64,000 nt of DNA from Blepharisma japonicum (taxonomy: Eukaryota > Ciliophora > Heterotrichea > Heterotrichida > Blepharismidae), in the NCBI GenBank assembly GCA_949751835.1, contig CATKHK010000044.1, positions 124,001 through 188,000 on the forward strand, given 5' to 3'. Made by a program: the position numbers and the translations under genes. This document shows positions 54,819-64,000 of this stretch, one piece after another. Positions within the stretch are counted from its first letter, which is position 1. Each line of letters starts with the position of its first letter. A model generated the notes under the pieces. The model was not told the DNA's origin, did not search any database, and saw nothing but the letters and a program-made list of their open reading frames with translations.

Positions 54819-56198
54819 TTATAATGATAATGAAGTAAATAGATACTCATTTTCTTCTTTCGGCATTAGATTTGGAGTTAAGAAATTATTCGGTTTTTCT
54901 TTTATTTCTGCTTCTTGAATGACTTCTTGAGTTTGTATCTCCATATCGACTAAAAATGGTTTTTTATTGAATTCTTCAGCTAGGCTGATTACTTGTGATA
55001 AATTCACAAGGGTTTCTACCTGCTTTTTTTGCTGGTCTTCAGATTCTGAGATGTACTGGTTCAGTTTTTGGAAAATTTTTGACATTTCTAGACAAGAAAG
55101 AGACCTTGAGTCCATCTCTGTTAAGTCTTCAATCCTGTGGTTTTGATTGATAAGTTCTCTTTCAAGCTCGCTATTATTTTGAGTCAGAATTTTAATGTAA
55201 TCTTTATTTCTCTGGATTTCTCCTTCCAGTCTTTGTTTGGTATCTTGTAGCTCATCTTCGAGTGCCTTAATTTTTTGTCTTGAGTTTTCTAGTACTTCTT
55301 TTACCTTAAGTTTTGCGCTTTCTACAACTTGATTTATGTGGAATTCGTGAATAACTAATGAAGAATCATATAATTTAACGAGCGTTCTCCATAGCATTTC
55401 GATTAATACGGCTTCATTATCTCTTCCTTTGCTCTTTACTGATCTCAAAATATCCCTTAAGATCCTGCTATATTCTTTTAGTTTCTCTATAAAATCTTTA
55501 TACGAATAATTATATATATTTTTCATAGCAAGAGATTGATAGTTTTTCAGCTCTTCTTCCAGCTTAAAAAAATCTCCTAATGCTCCGTTTTCTCTTAATG
55601 CTTCATTTCCTCTTGCAATCTCAAAATTAAGTTCTAAAATAAATTTTAAATCTTTCATATACTTCAACGAATCGATTAATGCATTGCATTGGCTTTTTTC
55701 TTTTAATATAAGATCGTTTTCGATTTGAATTTCTTTTTTATTGCTAACCAAATCTGCGTATTTGAAAACTAATAAATCTTCTTCTTTTGGGTGCTTGTAA
55801 ATTATTCTTGCACCTCTGTAGAGTCTGTCATTGCTCTTGTCTTGGCTTGCAAATTGAGTAATACTTCGGTCAGGCGGGGTCATTTCAATATATCGTGCCG
55901 CTTTTAAGACATTTGTGAAGTCAAAGGTAGGGGAATCGGCCTTAGGGTTTGTTTCCCTTAATTTGACTTCTAAAGAGCTTGCAATTTCTCTTTTTTTAGG
56001 ACTTATTGAGTATGAGTGTTCTGAATGATATGGGGAGTTTTGTTTTGATCTGTATTTTCGTTTGAAGGTTTGAAATTGTGTTAAAAGGTCATGATCTTTA
56101 TCTAAATCATAGGAAAGATGTTCATGATGTATTTCGCTGATTTTTCGGGATTGTCTTGTGAAATTCCTTTTGAGTTTGAGTTGGTCACGGTTAAACAT
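54819..56198 (-). CDS. Coiled-coil protein
   Basis: 459 residues, no Trp codon needed beyond TGG. Residues 1-120 are polar and basic; ~150-250 and ~300-410 are coiled coil (KVKEVLENSRQKIKALEDELQDTKQRLEGE; ITQNNSELERELINQNHR). The tail is acidic. Its stop lies 20 bp upstream of the NAP gene start. Unassigned, likely structural. Confidence 0.75.
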   Translation of the reverse strand: MFNRDQLKLKRNFTRQSRKISEIHHEHLSYDLDKDHDLLTQFQTFKRKYRSKQNSPYHSEHSYSISPKKREIASSLEVKLRETNPKADSPTFDFTNVLKAARYIEMTPPDRSITQFASQDKSNDRLYRGARIIYKHPKEEDLLVFKYADLVSNKKEIQIENDLILKEKSQCNALIDSLKYMKDLKFILELNFEIARGNEALRENGALGDFFKLEEELKNYQSLAMKNIYNYSYKDFIEKLKEYSRILRDILRSVKSKGRDNEAVLIEMLWRTLVKLYDSSLVIHEFHINQVVESAKLKVKEVLENSRQKIKALEDELQDTKQRLEGEIQRNKDYIKILTQNNSELERELINQNHRIEDLTEMDSRSLSCLEMSKIFQKLNQYISESEDQQKKQVETLVNLSQVISLAEEFNKKPFLVDMEIQTQEVIQEAEIKEKPNNFLTPNLMPKEENEYLFTSLSL

Positions 56199-56320
56199 TT
56201 TTCTTTCAAGAAATATTGATAATTTATTAGGTGAAAAATAAAATTTTCTATTTTAGCAGACAATAAAAGCTGGGTTTTTATGCTTTATTTTTGCAAAATA
56301 AGAGACTTAAATAAATGTTT

Positions 56321-57199
56321 TTAAGAGTTAAGTATCCTTTCCCAATCCCTCAAGCATGTTGGACCTTTTCTTGACACATCATCTCTACAAGTGTCCGATT
56401 TTGCAACTCCAGACTTATCAATTAAAATCAAAGCAGGAATTCCATGAATCCTGTAAATTTGGCTAGCTCTCCCTCTTGCTGCTGAATCTGAATAAGGGAC
56501 TGCAGCCCATGGCATTGTCGAATAATACTCATCAAATTGTTCTTGGCTTCTATCTGAGCTAACAAAAACAATTTCCAGCTGCTTTCCGTTTGCATTCACA
56601 TTTTCATAAAACATAGACAATTGAGGAGTAAAAGCTCTACAAGGTCCACACCAGTGAGCGGAAAAATAAAGAAGGATAAATTTCACATCTTTTAAGCTTG
56701 ATGTTTGAATATTCCCTCTTTTGGTTTTCAATGTAGGGCCGAGCACATTTGCTAAAGCATTGTTTACTCTTTCACTCTGAAAACTTTCAATAAACTTTTT
56801 GCTAGCTTCTTCAGATTCTTTTTGCAGGCGTTCACGCTCACGATCCTCTGGTGTTTTTGAAGAGTCTTCTAGTTCAGAATTAAAGACTTCCAAAATAGTT
56901 AAAACAATTTCTAGGCTTTCTGGTAAATGACTGGCATATTCATAATTATCTTGATCTTTATCAATATAGCCAATTAAGGTTAATACTTCTGTAATGTGGC
57001 GCAAATTCAGCAGCTTGCTTGAAATGACTTTGTTACTCTTTTTGATAATTTTGTATTTAGGATCTCCTGGGTTTTCTGAAATATTCTTAAGGAGCTTGAA
57101 GAGGATTGTCAAGCCGCTAAGTGTATTTTGAGGTCCATTATCTTGAGCAATCAATTGGAAATGGGCAAAAAGCTGAGTATCAAGATTATCAATTTCCAT
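56321..57199 (-). CDS. PUB domain-nucleoredoxin fusion
   Basis: 292 residues. Residues ~15-105 resemble a PUB/PUG domain (GLTILFKLLKNISENPGDPKYK; LRHITEVLTLIGYIDKDQDNYE), which in PNGase and UBXD1 binds the p97/Cdc48 C-terminus. A charged linker follows (DRERERLQKESEEASKKFIE), then a tryparedoxin/nucleoredoxin-type thioredoxin domain with the active site W183-C-G-P-C187 (FILLYFSAHWCGPCRAFTPQL), FVSSDRSQEQFDEYY and the cis-Pro region RIHGIPALILIDKSG. A p97-linked redox role is inferred from this architecture. Confidence 0.88.
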   Translation of the reverse strand: MEIDNLDTQLFAHFQLIAQDNGPQNTLSGLTILFKLLKNISENPGDPKYKIIKKSNKVISSKLLNLRHITEVLTLIGYIDKDQDNYEYASHLPESLEIVLTILEVFNSELEDSSKTPEDRERERLQKESEEASKKFIESFQSERVNNALANVLGPTLKTKRGNIQTSSLKDVKFILLYFSAHWCGPCRAFTPQLSMFYENVNANGKQLEIVFVSSDRSQEQFDEYYSTMPWAAVPYSDSAARGRASQIYRIHGIPALILIDKSGVAKSDTCRDDVSRKGPTCLRDWERILNS

Positions 57200-57406
57200 T
57201 TATTATTTTTAGTTTGATTTATTTCTCTTTTGTTTTATAAATTAATAGTGTTTTGCTTCTAGAACACTTAAAAAGCTTTAAATCAATAATTTTTGCACAA
57301 TTTACGAATATTTAAATTAATTAATTGAATTCATAGAAAATAGAAAAAATATTTTATGGCGAGCATGCCAAGATGTCCACCATATAGATCTTAATAAATT
57401 GAATAA

Positions 57407-58045
57407 ATGGGTAGTGGGCAACCTAAAAACGCTTCTGTAGTGAGTTCATATAGTGTTAAAGCAAGGCAAATGCCTCCAAGTAAATTTTATATAGATCCCA
57501 ATAATAAGCTCCCACCTGAAGTTTTAGATGGGTTCGGAAGGGTCCTAAAATCTCAATCAGAGAGAGTACGAGTTTCCAATCGTAAAAAGCCAGAAAACTT
57601 GGCACCTGTTTCTGCTCCACAAGGAATCAAAGAAAACGTTAATAATAACCCGAACACAAACCCACCTGCTCGTCCTCCACCTATTCCTCTTCCAAATGAT
57701 GAAACTTCCAATGAGAAAATAGAAACAGTTAGTGAACAAGTTTTCCAAATTGATAAAAATCAAATTGAAGAGCCTGAAGAATTCAAAGAAAAACCTGGAG
57801 GATACAATGATGAAAGAAAATCACCTGAAGCCCCAGAAATTGACGTTGAGGAAGAAGTAGAAACGAAGATCGATCCAAATATATTGAAGGAACAAAGAGA
57901 AGCAAAAGAAAGAGAAGCATATTTGGATGCAGAAAAAATTGCAAATGACTTAAGAAAGGCTGAGGAAGAAGAAATTTTGAAGCAGAAGACAGTTATGGGT
58001 AGTATGGAAGGACAAGCCAAAAATATTTTGGATAAATATAGATAA
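57407..58045 (+). CDS. Disordered, possibly myristoylated protein with C-terminal helix
   Basis: 212 residues. MGSGQPKNAS may be myristoylated. Residues ~65-105 are Pro-rich (NPPARPPPIPLPNDE); ~160-205 form an acidic/basic helix (KEREAYLDAEKIANDLRKAEEEE). No domain recognised; no Trp codon. Confidence 0.7.
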   Translation: MGSGQPKNASVVSSYSVKARQMPPSKFYIDPNNKLPPEVLDGFGRVLKSQSERVRVSNRKKPENLAPVSAPQGIKENVNNNPNTNPPARPPPIPLPNDETSNEKIETVSEQVFQIDKNQIEEPEEFKEKPGGYNDERKSPEAPEIDVEEEVETKIDPNILKEQREAKEREAYLDAEKIANDLRKAEEEEILKQKTVMGSMEGQAKNILDKYR

Positions 58046-58593
58046 TGATTGTAGGAAGAATTCAATGATTATAAACTATGGTTAAATAGTGCATAAATTA
58101 TCAAATAATAAGAGTATCTTTAACTCTATAATAAGTATAATGGATAATTTAATTCAATCTATTTTGAAATTCAGTTTTAAATTCTTATATAGATTTCTTG
58201 ATATTTATTCTTTTGGAAATTACTTTAATAAAAATTTAAACTACATTTGAACTTGATTAAAATACTCTAAAAGATTTTTGAGAATTGGCTTAAAGATTTG
58301 CTAATAATAAGTGTGCTATCAATAGAAAAATAAATATCAAAATAGATAAGGAAAATTCATGATAGTTTGCGATAATTTATGATATAAAATATATTGATCT
58401 TAGACATTTTGGAATTAAATTACATGTATGAGAATCCAGTAATAAAATTTTCAAGGCTGTCAATTTTATCTAGAAATTTACAGTTTTATGCTTTAAAACA
58501 ATTGTGAATAATTTTGCATTGCATTAAATAAATATTAAATTATTTCTCTTGCTACATATTTAATGAACATCTATATTTATCTTGTTGAAAAAT
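58046..58593. other. Intergenic, AT-rich
   Basis: 548 bp between two plus-strand genes, the second longest gap. Many short A/T runs and AATAAATA words; no ORF longer than ~20 codons, no RNA gene or repeat recognised. Holds the promoter of the CTL gene. Confidence 0.55.
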
Positions 58594-60378
58594 ATGACGG
58601 ATTATAAACCTATCCCTGAGCTAAAAGCAGGACCTGTAATAAGACGTAGATGCACAGATTGTCTTTTCTGTATTGCTTTTAGCCTGTTTATAGGCGCCAT
58701 GGTTGCTGTTGCAGTCGTTGGTTTTGAAAACGGCGATCCCTACTTACTAATTTACCCCCATGACTCTTCTGGCTTTCAATGTGGCCGAAGTGGTCGTGTC
58801 ACAAGTGACTACAAGTATTTATATTACCCATCTCCAGTTCATGACCCAGACTATAAAGTTTGTGTTAAACACTGTCCAAAACAATCAAACCAAAAAAACG
58901 TAGAGTGCTATCCTAACCGGTGGGTAACAGACTGTACATTCATGCTAAAATATAATGATACAGATTTTACCCCTGTCCCTTCATATCAAAGCCAGTCTTT
59001 CCTTAAAAGATTTTGCATTCCTGACGATGATAACTTAAATGAGGCTTTTGATGATGTGATGGACATCATTTATGATGACAATTTAAAAGGATGGGCTACT
59101 GACATTTATGAAGCTTGGACCGCTACTCTTATTGTACTTGGAGTATCCATTGTGGTATCAATTATATACCTTGGCTTACTAAGATACTGTGTTGGCGTTA
59201 TTGTGTGATGCATGATATTAGCTTGTCTTTTTGCGATCACTGGCTTTGCATATTTCTTGTATCATACTTCAGAAACAACTTATAGTGGAAAGCAACACAA
59301 AAAAACAAGAGAAGCTATTAAAGTTGCTTCTTACATTATGTTCGGAGCTGTAGTCGTTTTTCTTATTTTTATATTATTTATGTACAAAAGAATTAGACTT
59401 GCTATCGCAATTATGAAATCAGGTGCAATATTTTTAAAAGATGCCTGAATTATTATTTTGGTCCCTGTTTTGGTCTTTGTGTTTAGTGTAGGATTTTTCT
59501 GTTATTGGATACTTTCGCTCGTTTATATTTATTCATCTGGAGGAATGTATCATAAAGATGAAGAAGGAAAAATGGCTCATATTTCATGGGATGAATCAGA
59601 GAGAAATTCTTTTTATTTTGAGTTAGTCGCGATTTTATGAATTAATTCCTTTAAAGTTGCGCTTGTCCAATTCATAATTGCTTGTAGTGTCTGTATTTGG
59701 TATTTTTCAGAAACAAAAGGACATGTAGGACTTGGGCCGATTTGTAAAAGCACTTATTATGCTTTTCGTTATCATTTAGGCTCACTGGCGTTTGGGTCAT
59801 TTTTGTTAGCTCTTATAAGGTTTGTGAAGTGGTATTTGGTTTTCTTGAGAAAATACGTATATAAGCAAGTCCTGGAGGGAAATAAATGTGTAAAATTTTT
59901 GTGTGGATGTGTTGCATGCTATGTCAGCTGTTTAGAAAGGTTTATTAAATTTATTAATAAAAACGCGTATATCCAGATTGCATTAACTGGAGACAGCTTT
60001 TGTGTTAGTGCCCGGCATGCTTTTATATGTATTTTAGAAAATGCAGCTAGATTTGCTGCTCTAGGAAGCTTGGGGGAAGTGTTTTCCTTTTTAGGAAAAG
60101 TTCTAATTACTGCAATTTCAAGCTTCATTGGATATATGATCATTACTCAAGTGGATTATTATGAAGAATACATAGAAAATCCTCTTCCTCCAACAATTAT
60201 TTTTATAATAGTCAGTTACTTAGTAGCTGGAATTTTCATGAGTGTCTACGAAATGACCTGCGATACAATTCTCCAAGCCTTTTTAATTGACGAAAAACTA
60301 AACCCATACAGTGGAGCCGCCTATGCTCCAAAGCCTTTACAAGTATTTATGAAAGATCATAGAGGGGGTGACTCTTAA
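58594..60378 (+). CDS. Choline transporter-like protein (CTL/SLC44 family)
   Basis: 594 residues. ATG 58594 is chosen over upstream in-frame TTGs. A first membrane segment (CIAFSLFIGAMVAVAVVGF) is followed by a large Cys-rich extracellular loop (FQCGRSGRVT; VCVKHCPKQSN; VECYPNRWVTDC; RFCIPDDDN), the SLC44 hallmark, then about nine further membrane segments. The family motif region ENAARFAALGSLGEVFSFLGKVLITAISSF and the C-terminal YEMTCDTILQAFLIDEKLN, typical of SLC44, are clear. Three TGA-Trp codons (59206, 59446, 59638) lie in or near membrane segments. It likely moves choline or related amines across the plasma or mitochondrial membrane. Confidence 0.95.
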
Positions 60379-60519
60379 ATCATGCAGAGCTGCATTAAAT
60401 AAATCCTAAATCTATAGGCTAAAATTGTAATTTAATATGGATAATAGATAGCCCAAGAAATTAAAATGAAATTAGCTCAAGCCTTGGTGTCTAAAGTAAT
60501 ATCTACCTAGAAATACTTC

Positions 60520-61596
60520 ATGAAAGAGCTCTACAACGAATGCCAAGTCGCTTGCGATCTCCTCGGCAAGCAAATTTCAAAAGAAACAAACGAAAACTTA
60601 TTTAAACAGCTCGTGTCTGAGAAATTGGACCCTTTCAAACTTATAAAAGACGATGTGATTGATTTTAATAGAGAAATTATGGATAACTTATACACAGGAG
60701 AAGCAGAAATCGACAATATTACACAATACTATTTCAAATTCCCAGGCAAACATTTCCGACCTACAATTATGCTGACCCTGTCTCGCGCTTTGCAAGGCAG
60801 CTCAGAACTGGATTTTAAGGAGCATAAGCCTTTAAGAGGACAAATGGTTTTTGCTCAGGTAATAGAAATGATCCATTGTTCAAGCTTAATACATGATGAT
60901 GTTATAGATAAAGGAGAAACCAGAAGAGGTCAAGAAGCAATTCATAGAAAAGTAGGAAACAAAACAGCAGTTATGGGAGGAAATTATTTAATATCGACAG
61001 CTTCTTATGTGTGCACTTTGCTAGATGATATGAGACTGATGAATTTGATATCGGAGATCATGGAAAACCTGTCAAAAGGAGAACTGATCCAAGCAGAAGG
61101 AGCCTGTGAGTCATTAGAAGAGCATGTTATTAGCTATTGCCATAAAACATATTTTAAGACTGCCTCCCTGATTGCACATGGCTGCAAGGGGATTGGGTAT
61201 TTTTCTGGATATCCTGACGAATGCTTTGAGTTTGGAAAACATTTAGGGCTTGGGTTTCAGTATATTGATGATATTTTAGATTTTACAGGAGACAAGAAAA
61301 CTTTGGGAAAGCCTAATTTAAATGACATGAAAGAAGGCTTGGCTACTGGACCAGTTTTATATTCAATTCCTCATGATCCGTCTTTGCTGGAAGTTGTTCA
61401 AAGGAAGTTCAAAGAATCAGGAGACATAGAGCATGGACAACAAGCAGCTTTGCAGTATGGAATTGAAATTACAAGGAATCTTGCTTTATATCATCTAGAT
61501 ATGGCGCTTAAATCGCTTCATTTTATTCCAAAAGATTCTTTTGCATTTAATGCTTTAGGAAGTTTGTCAGCTAAAATTTATGATAGAATAAGTTAG
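60520..61596 (+). CDS. Long-chain trans-polyprenyl diphosphate synthase (solanesyl/decaprenyl type)
   Basis: 358 residues, no Trp. It elongates isopentenyl units to make the side chain of ubiquinone. First Asp-rich motif DDVID at 126-130 within SSLIHDDVIDKGETRRGQ, second DDILD at 250-254 within GLGFQYIDDILDFTGD, plus KHFRPTIML near residue 83 and KTYFKTASLIAHGC. The amino acid spacing before the first motif (FAQVIEMIHCSS) lacks bulky aromatics at -4/-5, as expected for long products. Partner of a PDSS2-like subunit in some lineages; none is seen here. Confidence 0.93.
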   Translation: MKELYNECQVACDLLGKQISKETNENLFKQLVSEKLDPFKLIKDDVIDFNREIMDNLYTGEAEIDNITQYYFKFPGKHFRPTIMLTLSRALQGSSELDFKEHKPLRGQMVFAQVIEMIHCSSLIHDDVIDKGETRRGQEAIHRKVGNKTAVMGGNYLISTASYVCTLLDDMRLMNLISEIMENLSKGELIQAEGACESLEEHVISYCHKTYFKTASLIAHGCKGIGYFSGYPDECFEFGKHLGLGFQYIDDILDFTGDKKTLGKPNLNDMKEGLATGPVLYSIPHDPSLLEVVQRKFKESGDIEHGQQAALQYGIEITRNLALYHLDMALKSLHFIPKDSFAFNALGSLSAKIYDRIS

Positions 61597-61851
61597 TAAT
61601 CCATAAATGGCAAAAGATTGTCTAAATTATTTCTTTCACTAAGCAAATTGATTATTAAAAAATAAATATTGAATATTGTTTTACAATGGAAAGTAGATAA
61701 AAAGCAAACAAATTCTTAATATCAAAATTAATATATCATTTAAGATATTTATTTTATTATTTATCTCCTTTCTCATTATTTTTCACATTTACTAAACAAA
61801 ATTTGATTTATAATTATCAAAATTTCATAAATTTTCTAAACTTTTTAAAAT

Positions 61852-63549
61852 ATGCGCCGATATTCCTCAAGTTCTTCACTTCAAAGAGCCTCTTCCATTT
61901 CTGAAGTTCGATCTTATGAGCAATTCGAATCCACTTCAATCCAAGTCCCAGTCAAAGTCAAGAGCTCCGATCGAGACGAAAAAACATCAATTCTCACATT
62001 TCAAATTTCCATGAATCAGATACAAGGCACCCATCACTTTGCACTTAATATAGAAATCACAGATGAAGCAGACCCATTCTTCCTATATGCACTAGAACTT
62101 GATGAGCAAGGATTCCATGTAATAAAACAAGAACAATTGCTTCATGTAGATTTCCTTACTTTCCCTCACAATATATTAGAACTTTTAAGGCTTTGCATGA
62201 AACCTTATGAAGACAAATACAGCTGCTCAATTCAAAAAGCATCAAATCAAGAGGCAACACTAAGAATCAATGAAAATAACAATATGAGAGAACTCAACCA
62301 TTTAGCTTTACGTTTTCGTAGCGCAAATGATGAAATCATCAAGGCTCATTTAGCAAAAAATTTAAAAGAATTCAAGGCTAGAAGCGAGGACTGGGAATCG
62401 AAATTTCATAAATGTGAAGAAGCTCTTGAGCTTAGAAGTGCTGAGTTTAATGATATAAGAAGACAATATGAAAAACTGTTTGCAGATTGTGAAAGAAAAA
62501 TAGAAGAGCAAAAGCTTCAAGGACAGGCTGATTGCCAAACCATAAGGCAGCAAATGCTTGATACCCAAAGAGCAGCACAAATGCACTATGAAGAAGAAAA
62601 AAAATTTTCATCAGAAAGATATGAACAAAAAATCAATGAGCTTTCAAGTAAGCTAGAAATTTACCAAAATAAATCAAATGAGTTGACTGGAAATAAAAGC
62701 TCACTAGAAGGAAGAGAAAGAGAGCTTATATCAAGAGTCCAATCACTTGAGCATGAGCTTGAACTTGCATTAAACGAGCTCAACCTTTTAAGAACCTCTA
62801 ATAAAACCCTAGAAACGACCAAATTTGAGCACGAAAAATCCATTACAGAATTTAAACTGAGAATGCAACACTTAGAAAGGCAGCTCCAAGACAAAGAAGA
62901 AATGAACCAAAAACTAAACTCTTTAATTGAAACTAATAATGTGGTAAGAACACAACAAGAAGACAACACATCTATGCTTAAAGCTACAATTATGAAGCTT
63001 GAAGACAAATTACATCAAAGTGCTGGAGAAATAAATAAAGGAAACTCAATAATTCAAAAACTCCAAAGCGAAATTAAATCAGGGAAACAAAAATTAAAAT
63101 TAAAAAATACAGTAGTTTTGCAGCAGGAAAGTATAATACAGCAAAAACAAGAGTTTTTGGATAATGCTGATAAAAATATTGCTGAGATGAAAAGAGAATT
63201 GGTTAGAAAAGATGATTTGACGAGAAATCTGGAAGAAAAAGAAGCAACTTTAAAAGCACAATTGGCTGATGCCCAGGCAAAACTGCAGACTAACCATGAT
63301 TTAATACAGTTTTTGAATTCAAAATTAAATGAAGCAGAAAAGGGGAAAATCGGGTATGTTTCGAGCTATAAACCAATTACTGCTCCTAGCCCTATTCAAA
63401 CATTTAAGCCCTCTGGCTATACTTTTGAAACTATTAAGCCAGCGCCCAGATCACCTTTATTGAATGCTACTAATACAATTTCAGGATCGACAACTCCTGA
63501 TACTGATAATTTTACTAAATTCTTGGAACCAATCAAAAATAATCCTTAA
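61852..63549 (+). CDS. SAS-6 centriole/basal-body assembly protein
   Basis: 565 residues. Residues ~25-165 match the SAS-6 N-terminal head: IQVPVKVKSSDRDEK, ADPFFLYALELDEQGFHVIKQEQLLHVDFLTFPHNILELLRLC and NNMRELNHLALRFRSANDEIIKAHLA. These heads form the nine-fold cartwheel hub. Then a long coiled coil (~165-510; e.g. ERYEQKINELSSKLEIYQN) and a Ser/Pro/Thr-rich tail. Length is close to other SAS-6 proteins. A ciliate with thousands of basal bodies needs it; no TGA codon is used. Confidence 0.93.
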   Translation: MRRYSSSSSLQRASSISEVRSYEQFESTSIQVPVKVKSSDRDEKTSILTFQISMNQIQGTHHFALNIEITDEADPFFLYALELDEQGFHVIKQEQLLHVDFLTFPHNILELLRLCMKPYEDKYSCSIQKASNQEATLRINENNNMRELNHLALRFRSANDEIIKAHLAKNLKEFKARSEDWESKFHKCEEALELRSAEFNDIRRQYEKLFADCERKIEEQKLQGQADCQTIRQQMLDTQRAAQMHYEEEKKFSSERYEQKINELSSKLEIYQNKSNELTGNKSSLEGRERELISRVQSLEHELELALNELNLLRTSNKTLETTKFEHEKSITEFKLRMQHLERQLQDKEEMNQKLNSLIETNNVVRTQQEDNTSMLKATIMKLEDKLHQSAGEINKGNSIIQKLQSEIKSGKQKLKLKNTVVLQQESIIQQKQEFLDNADKNIAEMKRELVRKDDLTRNLEEKEATLKAQLADAQAKLQTNHDLIQFLNSKLNEAEKGKIGYVSSYKPITAPSPIQTFKPSGYTFETIKPAPRSPLLNATNTISGSTTPDTDNFTKFLEPIKNNP

Positions 63550-63592
63550 ATTAATCATTTACCAAACTTTTCACAGCAGATAAATTAATTAA

Positions 63593-63982
63593 TTATTTTC
63601 CGCTAATTTTCTTCGTTTTTTCATTACTTTTTTGACTCTTTTTGTCTTCGCTTTTTTGACTCTTTTTATCTTCACTTTTCTGACTCTTTTTGTCTTCGCT
63701 TTTTTGACTCTTTTTATCTTCGCTTTTTTGGCTCTTTTTGTCTCCGCTTTTCTGGCTTTTGCTTTCTTCACTGCTTATAGCGTCTTTATCAAATTCAATA
63801 TTATCAGAAAACTCTGACGACCTTAATCCCTTTTCTTCTTCTTTTTTTTCCTCTTCATTTTTTTGGGTTATTTTTCTCCCAAAGCTTTCTTTTTGCGGAT
63901 TTTGGGAGATGCTTTTATTTTCTTCTTTATTTTCAGGAATACTTTTATAGTCATTTTGCTCTACAAAGGGGTCAGAGTTCAT
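63593..63982 (-). CDS. Low-complexity protein with SQKSEDKK octad repeats
   Basis: 129 residues. The N-terminal 75 are acidic and polar (FVEQNDYKSIPENKEENKS), then come five octads (one SQKSGDKK, four SQKSEDKK) and a partial sixth, ending SNEKTKKISGK-TAA. Upstream of the ATG the frame stays open to the window edge, so the true start may lie beyond it. The repeat is a 24-nt DNA tandem; likely disordered, highly charged, unassigned. Confidence 0.65.
   Translation of the reverse strand: MNSDPFVEQNDYKSIPENKEENKSISQNPQKESFGRKITQKNEEEKKEEEKGLRSSEFSDNIEFDKDAISSEESKSQKSGDKKSQKSEDKKSQKSEDKKSQKSEDKKSQKSEDKKSQKSNEKTKKISGK
63634..63753 (-). repeat. 24-bp tandem repeat encoding SQKSEDKK octads
   Basis: Five near-identical 24-bp units, read on the plus strand as gactctttttgtcttcgc followed by a T run, with one or two substitutions per unit (g/a, c/t). 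Entirely within the coding sequence, so the repeat is protein-level. Confidence 0.9.
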
Positions 63983-64000
63983 CGAATTTTTATAGATAAG

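Noticed and set aside
63589-63771. Alternative-frame Lys/Arg repeat ORF
   Set aside because: Shadow frame of the 24-bp tandem repeat; the SQKSEDKK frame has ATG, stop and a normal flanking sequence.

Overview
This window looks like gene-dense macronuclear DNA of a heterotrich ciliate, most likely Blepharisma or a close relative. Two sequence features point there. First, TGA is read as tryptophan: many genes run through in-frame TGA exactly where their families have invariant Trp (the WDTAGQE Trp of a Rab, the BIR Trp, the TBC IWD Trp, the Trp after the phospholipase D HKD motif, MORN Trp), while TAA and occasionally TAG end genes. Second, the spliceosomal introns are only 15 or 16 nt long, GT...AG. 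Genomic DNA is AT-rich, intergenic gaps are short, and genes lie on both strands without operons. I find no tRNA, rRNA, transposon, CRISPR array or telomere. I support 51 protein genes plus two doubtful ORFs, and eight frame-consistent tiny introns.

Region by region. 1-9.6 kb: a 5'-truncated multi-membrane receptor-like protein, a coiled-coil protein, a short FAB1/PIKfyve lipid kinase, a secreted gamma-glutamyl hydrolase, an unknown protein and a Zucchini/PLD6-like nuclease or lipase. 9.6-21 kb: a membrane cyclic-nucleotide phosphodiesterase, LITAF-domain and BIR-domain proteins, Rab2, a TBC RabGAP, two unknowns, translation termination factor eRF3, a membrane RING protein and an F-box-like protein. 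21-34 kb: a PAQR receptor, an alpha/beta hydrolase, an IQ protein, an EF-hand protein, an RRM protein and several disordered or coiled-coil proteins, including a small two-exon gene at 32453-32749 that is invisible as a simple ORF.

34-50 kb: a GPGxY-motif protein, chitin synthase, a Rab5-like GTPase, an ankyrin-Sec7-PH ARF-GEF, a ten-MORN protein, coiled-coil proteins, an ER thioredoxin-fold protein, a ZNF593/Bud20 zinc finger, an ankyrin-TKL kinase and mitochondrial-type glutamate dehydrogenase. 50-64 kb: eIF4E, a short glucan water dikinase, a NAP/SET histone chaperone, a PUB-nucleoredoxin fusion, a CTL/SLC44 transporter, a long-chain polyprenyl diphosphate synthase, SAS-6 and a repeat-rich acidic/basic protein at the end.

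Themes rather than pathways tie the genes together: membrane traffic and phosphoinositides (Rab2, Rab5-like, TBC, Sec7, FAB1), basal body and cilium (SAS-6, GPGxY, MORN, many coiled coils), translation (eRF3, eIF4E, Bud20-like) and storage polysaccharide or wall metabolism (dikinase, chitin synthase). The most notable genome-level observations are these: every 3n intron carries an in-frame TAA or TAG, TGA-Trp is absent from presumably highly expressed genes, two GT-AG 15-mers leave the reading frame off by one, and two start codons face away from each other across 14 bp.
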